Part shown: in pieces, positions 34,449-43,741 of the stretch
Numbering within the stretch: position 1 is the stretch's first letter
Layout: each line of letters starts with the position of its first letter
Assembly (NCBI GenBank): GCA_017396125.1
Contig: JAFQMX010000008.1
Span: 1 to 48,038, forward strand
Direction of reading: 5' to 3'
Length of the DNA stretch: 48,038 bases
Origin: Clostridia bacterium
Lineage (GTDB): Bacteria > Bacillota > Clostridia > Christensenellales > Pumilibacteraceae
Notes under the pieces: model-generated
The model's input: the letters and a program-made list of their open reading frames with translations, nothing else
What the model was told of the DNA's origin: nothing
Databases searched by the model: none
Translations under genes and position numbers: made by a program

Positions 34449-35039
34449 TCAAAAGCTTATTTTTACGTTTTCTCTGTGCGCTTCGTCGGAAATCTCGAAG
34501 AAAGGCTTCTTTTCTTGCTTCATAAATCCTGCAATAATACTGGATGGAAAAATCTCGAGCATAGTATTGAAGGCCTTAACTTTGGCATTATAGTACTTAC
34601 GAGATTGCGCTATTTCATTTTCCAACTCATTAAGCTGGTTTTGCAATCTTAAAAACTGTGCGTCTGCTTTGAGGTTAGGATAACTTTCTGAAACAGCAAA
34701 CAACGACTTAAGAGTACCGGTCAATGCGTTTTCAGCCGAAATCTTTTCTTGCGCGTTTTTAGCGCCAACCGCCATATTTCTTGCAGAAATCACAGCTTCG
34801 AGCGTTTTATTTTCGTGATTAGCATAGCCTTTTACTGTTTCAACGAGGTTAGGAATCAAATCCCAACGCTTTTTTAGATACACGTCCATAGTCGAAAAGC
34901 TTTCTTCCACATTATTCCTGAGCCTAATAATGCGGTTGTAGGTCTTGATTCCCCAGCTGACGAGAGCAATCACGAGAATAAGAACCAAAACGCCGATTGC
35001 AATACCTATTATTGCGCCAACACCTATCGAAAACAACAT
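34449..35039 (-). CDS. LemA family protein
   Basis: 196 residues: one N-terminal membrane segment (IGIAIGVLVLILVIALVSWG) and a helical domain with the family words YNRIIRLRNNVEESFSTMDVYLKKRWDLIPNLVETVKGYA (key: RNNVEESFS, LIPNLVETV) and YYNAKVKAFNTMLEIFPSSIIAGF. LemA proteins occur with DUF2207 proteins in many bacteria; the role is unknown, with membrane-stress links in some species. AAGGAG precedes the ATG at 35039 and a good promoter lies upstream. Confidence 0.95.
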   Translation of the reverse strand: MLFSIGVGAIIGIAIGVLVLILVIALVSWGIKTYNRIIRLRNNVEESFSTMDVYLKKRWDLIPNLVETVKGYANHENKTLEAVISARNMAVGAKNAQEKISAENALTGTLKSLFAVSESYPNLKADAQFLRLQNQLNELENEIAQSRKYYNAKVKAFNTMLEIFPSSIIAGFMKQEKKPFFEISDEAHRENVKISF

Positions 35040-35104
35040 AGCAGTTTCTCCTTGTAGTAGATTTACGATAAGTTTCCGCTCACACGAAAAACTTAGTTTA
35101 GTAT

Positions 35105-35133
35105 ATTATAATATATTTTTTGCTGTATGACAA
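35105..35133 (-). promoter_or_regulatory. Promoter of lemA
   Basis: Minus strand: TTGTCA (35133-35128), 17-base spacer, TATAAT (35110-35105): 11 of 12 consensus positions; leader about 60 bases. Confidence 0.85.
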
Positions 35134-35235
35134 GAAAATATCGCCAAAAGACGAAAAATAATGCTAAAAGTTAAATTTTTCGATACTGAGTTTATGTTTT
35201 TTGTTATGAATTTTTCAAGCGCTTTAAATAATGCT

Positions 35236-35922
35236 TTATACACTTCGATTCATAATTGAATCTATATCCATAATTTGATTTATGCCGCAAAAAATGGCGT
35301 AGGCAACCTTTTGCTGATACTCTGCCGTAATTAGCTTTGACTCCTCGGTAGGATTGGACAAAAATCCACATTCAATGAGAATCGACGGCACGGACGAGCA
35401 TTGAATTATGTAATAATCTCCCGTCGCCTCCTTGCGTGTTGAGCTCAGCCTTTCGTTTAACGCCTTTTGCATTACAGAGGCTATTTCGCGGCACTCTCCG
35501 TTTGGCGCATAAAAAACCTGCGCACCTTTGACGGAATTAAGCGGATAATCGTTTTGGTGAATACTGACCACCAAATCGGCGTTTGCCTTTTTTATTACCT
35601 CCGCACGCGCCTCCATGTCCTTAAGCTTTCCGCGTTTTAGACTATCCTCTCCGCTACGAGTCAGCACCACCTTGTAACCCGCGTACACCAAAAAGGACTT
35701 GAGGCACTTAGCCACGGCAAGATTTATTTCGCTCTCCTTTATCCCTGTGTTGACTCCCGTTACTCCACCGTCAATTCCACCGTGCCCCGCGTCGATAACG
35801 ACGGTTTTGCCCAAAACGTAACTTTGGACGGGCTGACGATTTTTTATAAAAATTACGCCAAAAACAGCAATTATTATCGACAAAACAAGCAAAATCGCGC
35901 GCTTTTTTACTGTTACGAACAT
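35236..35922 (-). CDS. cwlD: N-acetylmuramoyl-L-alanine amidase, CwlD-like
   Basis: 228 residues: an N-terminal membrane anchor or signal (ILLVLSIIIAVFGVIFI) and a zinc-dependent Amidase_3 domain. The zinc and catalytic residues are visible: VIDAGHGGIDGGVTG (His near 47), KESEINLAVAKCL (Glu), VVSIHQNDYP (His) and ILIECGFLSNPTEE (catalytic Glu). Its length and lack of wall-binding repeats match CwlD, which helps make muramic-delta-lactam in spore cortex; another amidase role is possible. GGAGG precedes the ATG. The gap upstream holds two DnaA boxes. Confidence 0.9.
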   Translation of the reverse strand: MFVTVKKRAILLVLSIIIAVFGVIFIKNRQPVQSYVLGKTVVIDAGHGGIDGGVTGVNTGIKESEINLAVAKCLKSFLVYAGYKVVLTRSGEDSLKRGKLKDMEARAEVIKKANADLVVSIHQNDYPLNSVKGAQVFYAPNGECREIASVMQKALNERLSSTRKEATGDYYIIQCSSVPSILIECGFLSNPTEESKLITAEYQQKVAYAIFCGINQIMDIDSIMNRSV

Positions 35923-35934
35923 TATTCCTCCGTT

Positions 35935-35957
35935 TTATCCACAAGCGTTGTGGATAA
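35935..35957. promoter_or_regulatory. Inverted pair of perfect DnaA boxes
   Basis: TTATCCACA at 35935-35943 (plus) and the same box at 35957-35949 (minus) form a 10-bp palindrome with a GCG centre. A third, near-match box CTATTCACA lies at 35977-35985. They sit in the 68-base gap between the M1 peptidase and cwlD genes. Confidence 0.6.
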
Positions 35958-35990
35958 GTTGATAACTTTCTCCACTCTATTCACAATGTA

Positions 35991-37421
35991 CTAGTACATC
36001 TTTACTTGTCCGTCCAGCCAAGCCGAAAAGATGCCTTTTAGCGACTTTTTACTAGCACGTTCCATACAGCCTATCAAATCGTCTGCAGTTGCCAACGAAA
36101 ATTTATGGGCTTTGTAGTAAGATTTTAGCCCCTTGATGAAAGAATCGTCCCCTATTAGATTGCACACACTCTCAAACATAAGCCCTGCCTTGACGTAGGT
36201 CATATAGGTATATTCAAGATTGCTCCTAAACTCCGAGAGATTGCGAGCAATCCTTTCGTCACCACCCGCCAAATGCGATTCGCGGTACAACATATATGAA
36301 GTAATTGCATCAGCTACTCTAGCAGTTCTAGTCACGCCATAATCAGGATTATGCTGATAAAACAGCGTCGTAGAAAATTCGGTAAGCCCCTCGTCTAACC
36401 ACGCTTCGTTTACTTGGTCGTTACCTACCGCGCTGTACCACCACTGGTGTGCAATTTCGTGAACTATAACTTCGTGAGTGAGCGATTCCGAAAGAGTATC
36501 AGAAACGTAAATGAGCCCCGGATACTCCATACCGCCGGTAAAAAACGATGTCTTTACGACGGACAAAAAGTCGTAGGGATATTTGCCGAAAAGCTTGGAA
36601 AAAGTATTTACCGCTTGCACCGCCGTATCGAGAAATTTATTTTCTCCGTCAGCGCCGTAGTATTTAATTTTTATACCGCTTTCGGTGGTGGAATATTCTT
36701 TGTTTTTGGTAAGACATACGGCAAAATCACGCACGTTTTTTGCCGTAACCTTTGCCGTGTTACCGCGCACTTTTGCGTTGCCCGTAGCGGCGAATTCGTA
36801 CCCATCAGGAAATGTAAAATTAACGCTATAATCAGCACACTCTGAGTAAAAAGGGTCACCAAAAACGCTATACGTATGCTCGTCCCACTGACCATTTTTG
36901 TAAATGCAGACTATCGGAAACCAGTTGCCGAGGTTGACGTTTTCCTCCCAAAATCCAAGCCTATGAGTGCAGTTTGGAAGCTTTAGAACAAAGTCCATTT
37001 GTATCTCCGTTTCGCCCAGCGGTTCGACAAAGGCAGGCACGCTGAGAACCTGCTTGTCAGCGCCCTCGCACTCCACTTTTCTTCCGTCCACGCTAACCGA
37101 CGAAATCTTAATTCCTCCCTCGTTTATACCGTTTGGAAAGGTCAAAGCGAGCTGGTCGGAGGGAATGGGAAACGAGCCCATTTTGTAGGCGTTTGGGTAC
37201 AAATGAAACTTTACTTCATCCAGACTACTCTCCGCGCCGTTGTAGTAATTAACTTGAATCTCTCCGCTTACCGTCATAGTTTTTTCATCTAACTCAGCGG
37301 TGATTTCGTACGTGGTTTTGGGATGCTTTTTTTCGCTGCACCCTACCACTAGTCCCAAAAGCACTACAAAGGTTATCGCCAACATAAAAGCAGTTTTTGT
37401 GGCAAAATTTTCTCTTTTCAT
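35991..37421 (-). CDS. M1-family zinc metallopeptidase, lipoprotein
   Basis: 476 residues. The signal peptide ends in a lipobox (LGLVVGC, Cys near 28), so it is probably anchored outside the membrane. The aminopeptidase N-like domain has GGMEYPGLIYV (exopeptidase-type GxMEN position) and the zinc site HEIAHQWWY near 334 with the third ligand Glu in NEAWLDEGLTEF. The catalytic Tyr region TYMTYVKAGLMFE follows. The C-terminal helical domain of large aminopeptidases is mostly missing. The frame extends to 37571, but AAGGAG decides the ATG at 37421. Confidence 0.92.
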   Translation of the reverse strand: MKRENFATKTAFMLAITFVVLLGLVVGCSEKKHPKTTYEITAELDEKTMTVSGEIQVNYYNGAESSLDEVKFHLYPNAYKMGSFPIPSDQLALTFPNGINEGGIKISSVSVDGRKVECEGADKQVLSVPAFVEPLGETEIQMDFVLKLPNCTHRLGFWEENVNLGNWFPIVCIYKNGQWDEHTYSVFGDPFYSECADYSVNFTFPDGYEFAATGNAKVRGNTAKVTAKNVRDFAVCLTKNKEYSTTESGIKIKYYGADGENKFLDTAVQAVNTFSKLFGKYPYDFLSVVKTSFFTGGMEYPGLIYVSDTLSESLTHEVIVHEIAHQWWYSAVGNDQVNEAWLDEGLTEFSTTLFYQHNPDYGVTRTARVADAITSYMLYRESHLAGGDERIARNLSEFRSNLEYTYMTYVKAGLMFESVCNLIGDDSFIKGLKSYYKAHKFSLATADDLIGCMERASKKSLKGIFSAWLDGQVKMY

Positions 37422-37532
37422 ATTTTCTCCTTGCAAAAAACCGTTAATAGAATATATGAAAATCGCCCTTGTAATATGATTGAAACGGAAATATGACAAC
37501 GTGAATTTGGACAAAAATTCGCCAAAAAAACA

Positions 37533-37563
37533 AACCGCTCTTGGAACAATTCCAAAAGCGGTT
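37533..37563 (-). terminator. Intrinsic terminator of the topoisomerase unit
   Basis: AACCGCT, TTGGAA, a 3-base loop, TTCCA and AGCGGTT form a long near-perfect stem; on the minus strand it is followed by TGTTTTTTTGG. It lies 26 bases after the gyrA-like stop. Confidence 0.92.
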
Positions 37564-37588
37564 AATCTCAATTTATTAGGACACTACG

Positions 37589-40015
37589 TTAGTTGGTCAT
37601 CTCGTCGTTGTAAATGAGCACAGCGGTAAGCGTCGCTCTGCCCTTTACCAGCGGTTTACCCGAGTGAGTACGGGATTCAATGTTAAAGTTGTCGGTGGTA
37701 AAGCACATCAAATATTCTTCGTCAAGCTCAACGACAATTTGTTTAGGCTCAGTAACGAATCCGCCGTATATCAGCTCACTACCGTTGACGGACTTAAAGT
37801 CAATAATCTTTACGCCCTTGCTGTATCGTCCTATCGGCTCGATATTAGCGGACTGAACGCGTTTTGCATAGCCACGATCGGTAATCACCGCAAATTCGCC
37901 GTTTTGCGCAACTTGACCGGCAAAAATACACTTGTCACCCTCAATAAGTTTAATTCCCTTGACTCCCGCCGAAATTCTTCCCTGCGCAGGAATATCGCTC
38001 ATATCGGCGTTGAGGCACATTCCGCCCTTGGTGATGAACGCAAGAGTACTGCCCTCTTTGAAATGCTCCATACCTATAACTTCGTCACCCTCTTTGAGCT
38101 TGATTGCCTGGTACGAGGATTTAACCACAGCGTACTCTGTCCACGGCGAACGCTTGACCATACCGTCCTTGGTGTAGAACAGCAAATCACCCTTTGGAGT
38201 GGTTTCGCCCATAGGCTGAATAAATATTATGCGCTCGCCCTCGCTCAATCCCTTGATAACGGTGTTGAGCTTAGGTGCTTTTTCCTTCCACTTTCCGTCA
38301 GGAATATCCTCCAAATCCAGCTTGTAGCAATTACCTAGATTTGTAAAGCAACAAGCACGCTGCTCCTTTGCCACCTTGACGATATTGTTGCAAATTTCAT
38401 TGCGGGTAGAATTATCGGTAAACTCGCGAGCTGCCATAGAAAAGCTCTTGGTCGCCATCTTTTTGATATCGCCGTGAGCGTTGGTTACGACTATGTACTG
38501 CTCCTCCGTCTTTTGCTCGTCTTTTTCGATTTTGTATTCTTCTATACTGCCGAGAACCTTGCTTCGACGAGCAGTTTTATACTGTTTTTTAATGGCGAGA
38601 AGCTCGGTTTTTACCAAATCCATTTGCAGTTTTTTGGCACCGAGAATTGCCGTAAGTCGTTTGATGAGTTCGTACAACTCCTCGAGCTCTTTTTCCAGCT
38701 TATAAATTTCCAGGCTAGTGAGTCGTCCAAGACGAAGATCAATTATTGCCTGTGCCTGTCTTTCGCTGAGCTTGAACCTTGCGCGTAATCTTTCTTTTGC
38801 CTCGGTGGTGTTTTTACTGGACTTGATGATGGCAACTACCTCGTCAATGTTGCGCACGGCAATAACCAGTCCCTCCAAAATATGTGCACGCTCTTTGGCT
38901 TGGTCAAGCTCGTACTTTGTACGGCGATAAATAACGCTACGCTGGTAGTCAACGTAATAGGCAATTATGTCCAAAAGGCCCATTTGCTGTGGTTTTCCAT
39001 CAGCTATTGCTACCATATTGATACCGTAGCTGACCTCGAGATTAGTACTTTTGAAAAGCATATTGAGAATCTGCTCGGCATCGCCCTCTTTTTTGATTTT
39101 AATTACCGCGCGCATGCCGTTTCGGTCGGATTCGTCGGTAATGTCTGCAATATTAAGGAGAATTCCCTTTTTCTCGTCACGAAGCTTGCTTATGTTTTCG
39201 AGCAATGCGGATTTGTTGACCTGGTATGGAAGTTCCTCGATAATAATCGCCTGCTTCTCACCCTTAACCCCTTCGATATGAACGGTGGCTCTTATTTGAA
39301 TCTTGCCCTTGCCCGTTTCGTATGCTTTTTCCAGCTCTCCCTTTATGATTTTTCCGCCACTCGGAAAATCGGGGCCCGGAATAATTTTCATAAGCTCGCT
39401 GAGTTTGATGCGAGGGTTGTCGATATACGCAACCACGCCGTCGATTGCTTCGCAAAGGTTGTGTGGTGGGATGTTAGTGGCTAGTCCTACTGCTATTCCG
39501 CTGGCTCCGTTTACCAAAAGGTTGGGGAATCTTCCCGGCAAAAAGTCCGGTTCAATGGCACTGTCGTCAAAGTTTGGACTCCAACGCACGGTTTCTTTTT
39601 CCAGATCACGCAAAAGCTCCAGCGCAAGCGGAGCCATACGCGCCTCGGTATAACGCATTGCCGCAGCGCCGTCGCCGTCTATCGAACCAAAGTTTCCGTG
39701 ACCGTCCACCAGCACCGAGCCCATATTAAACGGCTGTGCAAGTCTAACCATAGCCTGATAGACCGAGGTATCGCCGTGAGGGTGGTATTTACCAAGACAC
39801 TCACCGACGATACGCGCACATTTTTTGTAAGGCTTGTCGGGAGTAAGTCCCAAGCCATACATAGAATACAGCACTCGTCTTTGAACGGGCTTTAGTCCGT
39901 CCTCAACTCTCGGTAGCGCGCGGTCCAGAATTACGTACTCGGAGTACGGAATCATGGATTCGTGCATTACCTCTTCCATGGTTTTATTTATAATTTTGGT
40001 ATTGTTGTTTTCCAT
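37589..40015 (-). CDS. Type II topoisomerase subunit A (gyrase A/ParC-like)
   Basis: 808 residues. The breakage-reunion domain has [19 protein letters not shown] near 34, [21 protein letters not shown] at 76-96 and the catalytic Tyr122 in [12 protein letters not shown], on the same numbering as E. coli GyrA. The two quinolone-anchor positions are Thr83 and Gln87 (Ser and Asp in E. coli). The C-terminal beta-propeller (about 500-805) lacks the GyrA-box QRRGGxG; only the later [13 protein letters not shown] repeat is seen. So it may be a topoisomerase IV-like or divergent gyrase A. It follows the B subunit by 10 bases. Confidence 0.93.
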   Translation of the reverse strand: MENNNTKIINKTMEEVMHESMIPYSEYVILDRALPRVEDGLKPVQRRVLYSMYGLGLTPDKPYKKCARIVGECLGKYHPHGDTSVYQAMVRLAQPFNMGSVLVDGHGNFGSIDGDGAAAMRYTEARMAPLALELLRDLEKETVRWSPNFDDSAIEPDFLPGRFPNLLVNGASGIAVGLATNIPPHNLCEAIDGVVAYIDNPRIKLSELMKIIPGPDFPSGGKIIKGELEKAYETGKGKIQIRATVHIEGVKGEKQAIIIEELPYQVNKSALLENISKLRDEKKGILLNIADITDESDRNGMRAVIKIKKEGDAEQILNMLFKSTNLEVSYGINMVAIADGKPQQMGLLDIIAYYVDYQRSVIYRRTKYELDQAKERAHILEGLVIAVRNIDEVVAIIKSSKNTTEAKERLRARFKLSERQAQAIIDLRLGRLTSLEIYKLEKELEELYELIKRLTAILGAKKLQMDLVKTELLAIKKQYKTARRSKVLGSIEEYKIEKDEQKTEEQYIVVTNAHGDIKKMATKSFSMAAREFTDNSTRNEICNNIVKVAKEQRACCFTNLGNCYKLDLEDIPDGKWKEKAPKLNTVIKGLSEGERIIFIQPMGETTPKGDLLFYTKDGMVKRSPWTEYAVVKSSYQAIKLKEGDEVIGMEHFKEGSTLAFITKGGMCLNADMSDIPAQGRISAGVKGIKLIEGDKCIFAGQVAQNGEFAVITDRGYAKRVQSANIEPIGRYSKGVKIIDFKSVNGSELIYGGFVTEPKQIVVELDEEYLMCFTTDNFNIESRTHSGKPLVKGRATLTAVLIYNDEMTN

Positions 40016-40025
40016 AATTCCCCTC

Positions 40026-41969
40026 CTAATTTACCTTGAAGGAGTCTTCGCGGTTGAAGTTGGCGTTTTCGATAATGTACTTTTTGCGAAGTTCGATTGC
40101 GTCGCCCATAAGCACCGAAACGAGTTTTTCCGCCTCTGCCGCGTCTTCTATCGAAACCTGAATTAGCGTTCTGCCCGCCGGGTTCATGGTCGTATCCCAA
40201 AGCTGCTCGGCGTTCATTTCGCCCAAGCCCTTGTAACGCTGAATTTCAAATCCTTTGCCTATTTCTTGCTTGGCTTTTTCCAATTCGTTGTCGTCGTAAG
40301 CGTAAACCACGTGGTCTTTTTTGTACACCTTGTAAAGCGGCGGCATACCTATATAAACGTGGCCGTTGGTGATGAGATCCTTCATGTAGCGGAAGAAAAA
40401 AGTTAGCAATATTGCTCTTATGTGCGCACCGTCTTGATCCGCATCAGAAAGAATAATTACCTTGTGGTATTTGAGATCGTCTACGTTGAAGTCGTCCGTT
40501 ATACCTGCTCCCAACGCGGAAATAATGGTACGGATTTCTTCGTTGGACAAAACCTGATCGATACGCTTCTTTTCGGCGTTGAGAGGCTTGCCACGAAGAG
40601 GCAAAATTGCCTGAAACGCACGGTTACGCGCCTGTTTTGCAGTACCGCCCGCGCTGTCACCCTCTACGATAAACAACTCGTTAAGCTCAGGCTTTTTTCC
40701 GCTGCAGTTAGAAAGCTTGCCCACGAGATTAAAGTTTTCGATACTGTTCTTTTGACGGCTAAGTTCCTTTGCCTTGCGCGCGTCCTCACGCACCTTTGCC
40801 GCCATAACAGCCTTTTTCATAATAGCGTCGCCCACGCTCTTGCTTTTTGGACTTTCAAAAAACTTACTCAAATGCTCGTGAACGATATGCTCGATAGCCG
40901 TCTTTGCGTCGGGGTTGCCCAACTTGGTCTTGGTCTGTCCCTCGAACTGAACGTTCTTCATTTTGACACTCAGCACCGCAGTTAAGCCCTCGAGATAATC
41001 GTCGCCCTTGAGATTTTCATCTTTTTCTTTGAGAATATTATTTTTGCGAGCAAAGTCGTTCATAACTTTGGTTAGTGCAGTTTTGAATCCCGTTTCGTGC
41101 GTGCCGCCCTCTGTAGTTGGAATATTGTTTACGTACGAAAAAACGTTGTCCGTATAAGCATCGGTATACTGAAAGGACAACTCTGCAAAAATTCCGTTGT
41201 GCTCACCGCTGAGATATACTGGCTCTGCAAAGCACGGGGTACGTGTTTCGTTGAGATAACGGACAAAGTCCATTATACCGCCCTCGTATCTATATTCTCG
41301 TCTTATAGGGTTTTCGTTGCGCATATCGGTCACGGCTATTATAATGCCCTTGTTCAAAAAGGCTAGCTCGCGGATGCGCTTGGTTATCGTATCAAGATTA
41401 AAGTTAATGCTCTCGAAAATCCTGTCGTCCGGCATAAAACGGATAAAAGTTCCGTGCTTTTTCGTCTTTGCGCCCGTGTCGATAAGGTGATATTTTGGTA
41501 CGCCACCCTTTACCTCGCCATTCACTTCCTTGCTCTCGAATTCCATGCGATAAGTCGTACCGTTTTTGTACACCTCTACCGTAAGGTTGCGACTGAGCGC
41601 GTTTGTGACCGAAGCGCCCACGCCGTGCAATCCGCCTGAATGCGCGTAGTTTTCGTTGTCAAACTTTCCGCCTGCGTGAAGCTGGGTAAATACTACCTCT
41701 ACCGCGCTGACGTTGAGTTTTGGGTGAATATCTACGGGGATTCCTCTGCCGTTGTCCTCTACGGAAGCAGTGCCGTCCTCGTAAAGCTTTATTTCTATCG
41801 TATCGCCGTATCCGTTGGCAACCTCGTCGATACTATTGTCTACTATTTCCCAAAGAATATGGTGCAAACCTTTTATACCGGTAGTACCGATATACATTCC
41901 GGGTCTAAGTCTTACGGCATCCAGTCCCTCCAAGACTCTAATGTCTTCGGCTTTATAATCTCGCGCCAT
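40026..41969 (-). CDS. Type II topoisomerase subunit B (gyrase B/ParE-like)
   Basis: 647 residues: GHKL ATPase domain with EIVDNSIDE near 41, VEDNGRGIPVDIHP near 70 and HAGGKFDNENYAHSGGLHGVG near 98; transducer domain; TOPRIM domain with LFIVEGDSAGGTAKQARNR, ILPLRGKPLN and the metal-binding ILSDADQDGAHIR. The C-terminus ELRKKYIIENA is typical. No 165-residue insert of enteric GyrB. With the A subunit it changes DNA supercoiling or unlinks chromosomes using ATP. GGAGG precedes the ATG. The gene lacks dnaA/dnaN/recF neighbours. Confidence 0.96.
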   Translation of the reverse strand: MARDYKAEDIRVLEGLDAVRLRPGMYIGTTGIKGLHHILWEIVDNSIDEVANGYGDTIEIKLYEDGTASVEDNGRGIPVDIHPKLNVSAVEVVFTQLHAGGKFDNENYAHSGGLHGVGASVTNALSRNLTVEVYKNGTTYRMEFESKEVNGEVKGGVPKYHLIDTGAKTKKHGTFIRFMPDDRIFESINFNLDTITKRIRELAFLNKGIIIAVTDMRNENPIRREYRYEGGIMDFVRYLNETRTPCFAEPVYLSGEHNGIFAELSFQYTDAYTDNVFSYVNNIPTTEGGTHETGFKTALTKVMNDFARKNNILKEKDENLKGDDYLEGLTAVLSVKMKNVQFEGQTKTKLGNPDAKTAIEHIVHEHLSKFFESPKSKSVGDAIMKKAVMAAKVREDARKAKELSRQKNSIENFNLVGKLSNCSGKKPELNELFIVEGDSAGGTAKQARNRAFQAILPLRGKPLNAEKKRIDQVLSNEEIRTIISALGAGITDDFNVDDLKYHKVIILSDADQDGAHIRAILLTFFFRYMKDLITNGHVYIGMPPLYKVYKKDHVVYAYDDNELEKAKQEIGKGFEIQRYKGLGEMNAEQLWDTTMNPAGRTLIQVSIEDAAEAEKLVSVLMGDAIELRKKYIIENANFNREDSFKVN

Positions 41970-42090
41970 TTTTTCCTCCGTTGAATAAGTTTCGGTTTGT
42001 AAAAGGCTGTGGCCACTAGAATTGCAGTTGTTTTGCGTCCAAAATCAATCGAGAATTGCCACTAAACCTTAATAAAAAAAATTTAAATAC
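41970..42090 (-). promoter_or_regulatory. Long leader of the topoisomerase unit with permuted repeats
   Basis: About 115 bases of leader between the promoter and the ATG. On the plus strand GCCACTA-GAATTGC (42012-42025) recurs as GAATTGCCACTA (42053-42064), i.e. the same two words in swapped order. No reading frame and no terminator is seen. Confidence 0.5.
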
Positions 42091-42119
42091 ATTATAGCAC
42101 AAACCAAGAAAAATGTGAA
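42091..42119 (-). promoter_or_regulatory. Promoter of the topoisomerase genes
   Basis: Minus strand: TTCACA (42119-42114), 17-base spacer, TATAAT (42096-42091): 11 of 12 consensus positions. Confidence 0.8.
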
Positions 42120-42149
42120 ATTGTTTTGCGCCAAAATCTTTCTTTTTTA

Positions 42150-42186
42150 GTAAAAAAACCAAGGCTGCTGTGCCTCGGCTTTTTTA
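42150..42186 (-). terminator. Intrinsic terminator of the DUF378 gene
   Basis: AAAAAAACC, AGGC, a 6-base loop, GCCT and GGCTTTTTT form a stem with one mismatch and T-runs on both strands, about 30 bases after the stop at 42217. Confidence 0.82.
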
Positions 42187-42216
42187 GCTTTTTGTCAATG
42201 TAATTTTTTAATCGGA

Positions 42217-42426
42217 TTATTCGTGAAATTTTATTCTTCCTTCCGTTACCGCTGCGATAATCAGCCAAATCGCTGCGAGCGCAACCAAAATGTACACGAT
42301 TATCGAGCCGGCATTGAATCCACCGAATATTGCTTCTACCAAATTCCATTTGAATATGCCCACCAAACCCCAGTTGAGTCCACCAATCACGAGCACGATA
42401 AAAGCAATGATGTTTGCTATAATCAT
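42217..42426 (-). CDS. DUF378 small membrane protein
   Basis: 69 residues, two membrane segments. The family pattern is clear: IIAFIVLVIGGLNWGLVGIFKWNLVEAIFG (key words GGLNWGLVG and NLVE) followed by a second hydrophobic helix and a charged end. Function unknown; the family (YuzA type) is common in Firmicutes. A perfect AAAGGAGGTG lies before the ATG at 42426. It is transcribed away from cotJ. Confidence 0.95.
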   Translation of the reverse strand: MIIANIIAFIVLVIGGLNWGLVGIFKWNLVEAIFGGFNAGSIIVYILVALAAIWLIIAAVTEGRIKFHE

Positions 42427-42629
42427 AACGCACCTCCTTTGCTTTTAGTTTCGTTTTTACGTTTGCATTTTATACAAAATAATCAAAAATATTTTGTCCG
42501 TTTTTACAAATTTTGCCACACCCTATCCTTGAAAATAAAATTTTACAATAAATTTTTTTATTCTGATTAACCTGCCACTGCTTTGGAGAATACTATGGTA
42601 GTAAACAAAACCAAGGAGGATTACATATT

Positions 42630-42818
42630 TTGTTAAATTATTTTCAAACTCATCGCAATTGTGAAAGACAATGCGAGTCAATGCAAATGGACGGAATGAG
42701 ACTTGCGCAAGCATACGTTCCGCCCCAAAGGTTCGAAGCCTTGTTCTCCCCACAGCAGGCACTTTGCGCAGGCACTATTTTTGAACAGCTCGAAATGCCT
42801 TACAAAAAGAAAAAGTAA
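42630..42818 (+). CDS. cotJA: Spore coat protein CotJA
   Basis: 62 residues. The conserved CotJA core is seen: LAQAYVPPQRFEALFSPQQALCAGTIFEQLEMPYKKKK (key words AYVPPQ, ALCAGTIF and MPY). The start is taken as TTG at 42630, ten bases after AAGGAGG; an ATG at codon 18 has no ribosome-binding site and would remove part of the protein. First gene of cotJABC, which in Bacillus is made in the mother cell under sigma-E. AATACTAT at 42589-42596 resembles a sporulation -10 but no matching -35 is clear. Confidence 0.88.
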   Translation: MLNYFQTHRNCERQCESMQMDGMRLAQAYVPPQRFEALFSPQQALCAGTIFEQLEMPYKKKK

Positions 42819-42834
42819 TTTTTAGGAGGAGAAA

Positions 42835-43098
42835 ATGAACGCTTTATTAAAAAAACTTACCGAACTTGAGTTTTATGCCGTGGACCTTTTGCTTTACATA
42901 GACACTCACCCAACTTGTACCCACGCCATTGCCGAGTACAACAAAACCGTCAAGGAGCTGAGCTTTGTGGGCGCTGAATACGAAAAAAATTACGGCCCGC
43001 TTTTTAATTTCGTCAGCTTTCTAAACGACGAAAAGTCAGACTGGATTGACCAGCCTTGGCCTTGGGAATACGAATTTTATGCGGAGGGTAACAACTAA
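42835..43098 (+). CDS. cotJB: Spore coat protein CotJB
   Basis: 87 residues, full length for CotJB. The family pattern is LTELEFYAVDLLLYIDTHPTC near 7-27 and the C-terminal DWIDQPWPWEYEF. AGGAGG precedes the ATG, 16 bases after the cotJA stop, and the TAATG overlap with cotJC couples translation. CotJB is a small coat-associated protein of unknown activity that works with CotJA and CotJC. Confidence 0.95.
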   Translation: MNALLKKLTELEFYAVDLLLYIDTHPTCTHAIAEYNKTVKELSFVGAEYEKNYGPLFNFVSFLNDEKSDWIDQPWPWEYEFYAEGNN

Positions 43099-43670
43099 TG
43101 TGGATTTATGAAAAGAAATTGGAATTTCCTGTAAAAATTGCAAGAAAAGATCCGGCTATGGCAAAGCTTATCATTACTCAGTACGGCGGTCCCGACGGCG
43201 AGCTGGGCGCATCACTACGATATCTTAGTCAGCGCTACGTTACGGTTACTCCAGAGGCTAAAGCCATACTTACCGATATCGGTACCGAGGAGCTCGCTCA
43301 CTTTGAGATTATCGGCGCTATGGTTCAGCAGCTCACCAGAGGCTGTACTCCAGAAGAAATTAAAGCAGGCGGATACGAAGCATTTTACGTTGAGCACGGG
43401 CTCGGTATTTATCCGCAAAACGCTGGCGGTATACCATTTAACGCCGCGTCTATTCAATCCAAGGGTGACCCTATCACAGACCTTTATGAAGATATGGGGG
43501 CAGAACAAAAGGCACGCTCTACTTATGAATATCTTATCAATATGATAGACGACCCGGACGTATTAGAGCCACTCAAATTTTTGCGTGAGCGAGAAATCGT
43601 ACATTTCCAGCGCTTCGGCGAAGCACTCGAGGGCGTAAGGCAATATCTTGACTGCAAGCACTACTTTTAG
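43098..43670 (+). CDS. cotJC: Manganese catalase-like spore coat protein CotJC
   Basis: 190 residues of the manganese catalase family, ferritin-like four-helix fold. Metal-ligand residues are in GGPDGELGASLRYLSQRY (Glu), ILTDIGTEELAHFEIIGAMV (Glu-x-x-His) and REIVHFQRFGEAL (Glu, His). It may break down hydrogen peroxide in the spore coat. The metal site looks complete, so activity is plausible. It shares one base with the cotJB stop. A bidirectional terminator follows at 43742-43778. Confidence 0.96.
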   Translation: MWIYEKKLEFPVKIARKDPAMAKLIITQYGGPDGELGASLRYLSQRYVTVTPEAKAILTDIGTEELAHFEIIGAMVQQLTRGCTPEEIKAGGYEAFYVEHGLGIYPQNAGGIPFNAASIQSKGDPITDLYEDMGAEQKARSTYEYLINMIDDPDVLEPLKFLREREIVHFQRFGEALEGVRQYLDCKHYF

Positions 43671-43741
43671 TCACTAAAAATCGCATACGTATACGCACAA
43701 TCATTACATAATGTGTTTTTGATATGTCGATACAAACAAAA

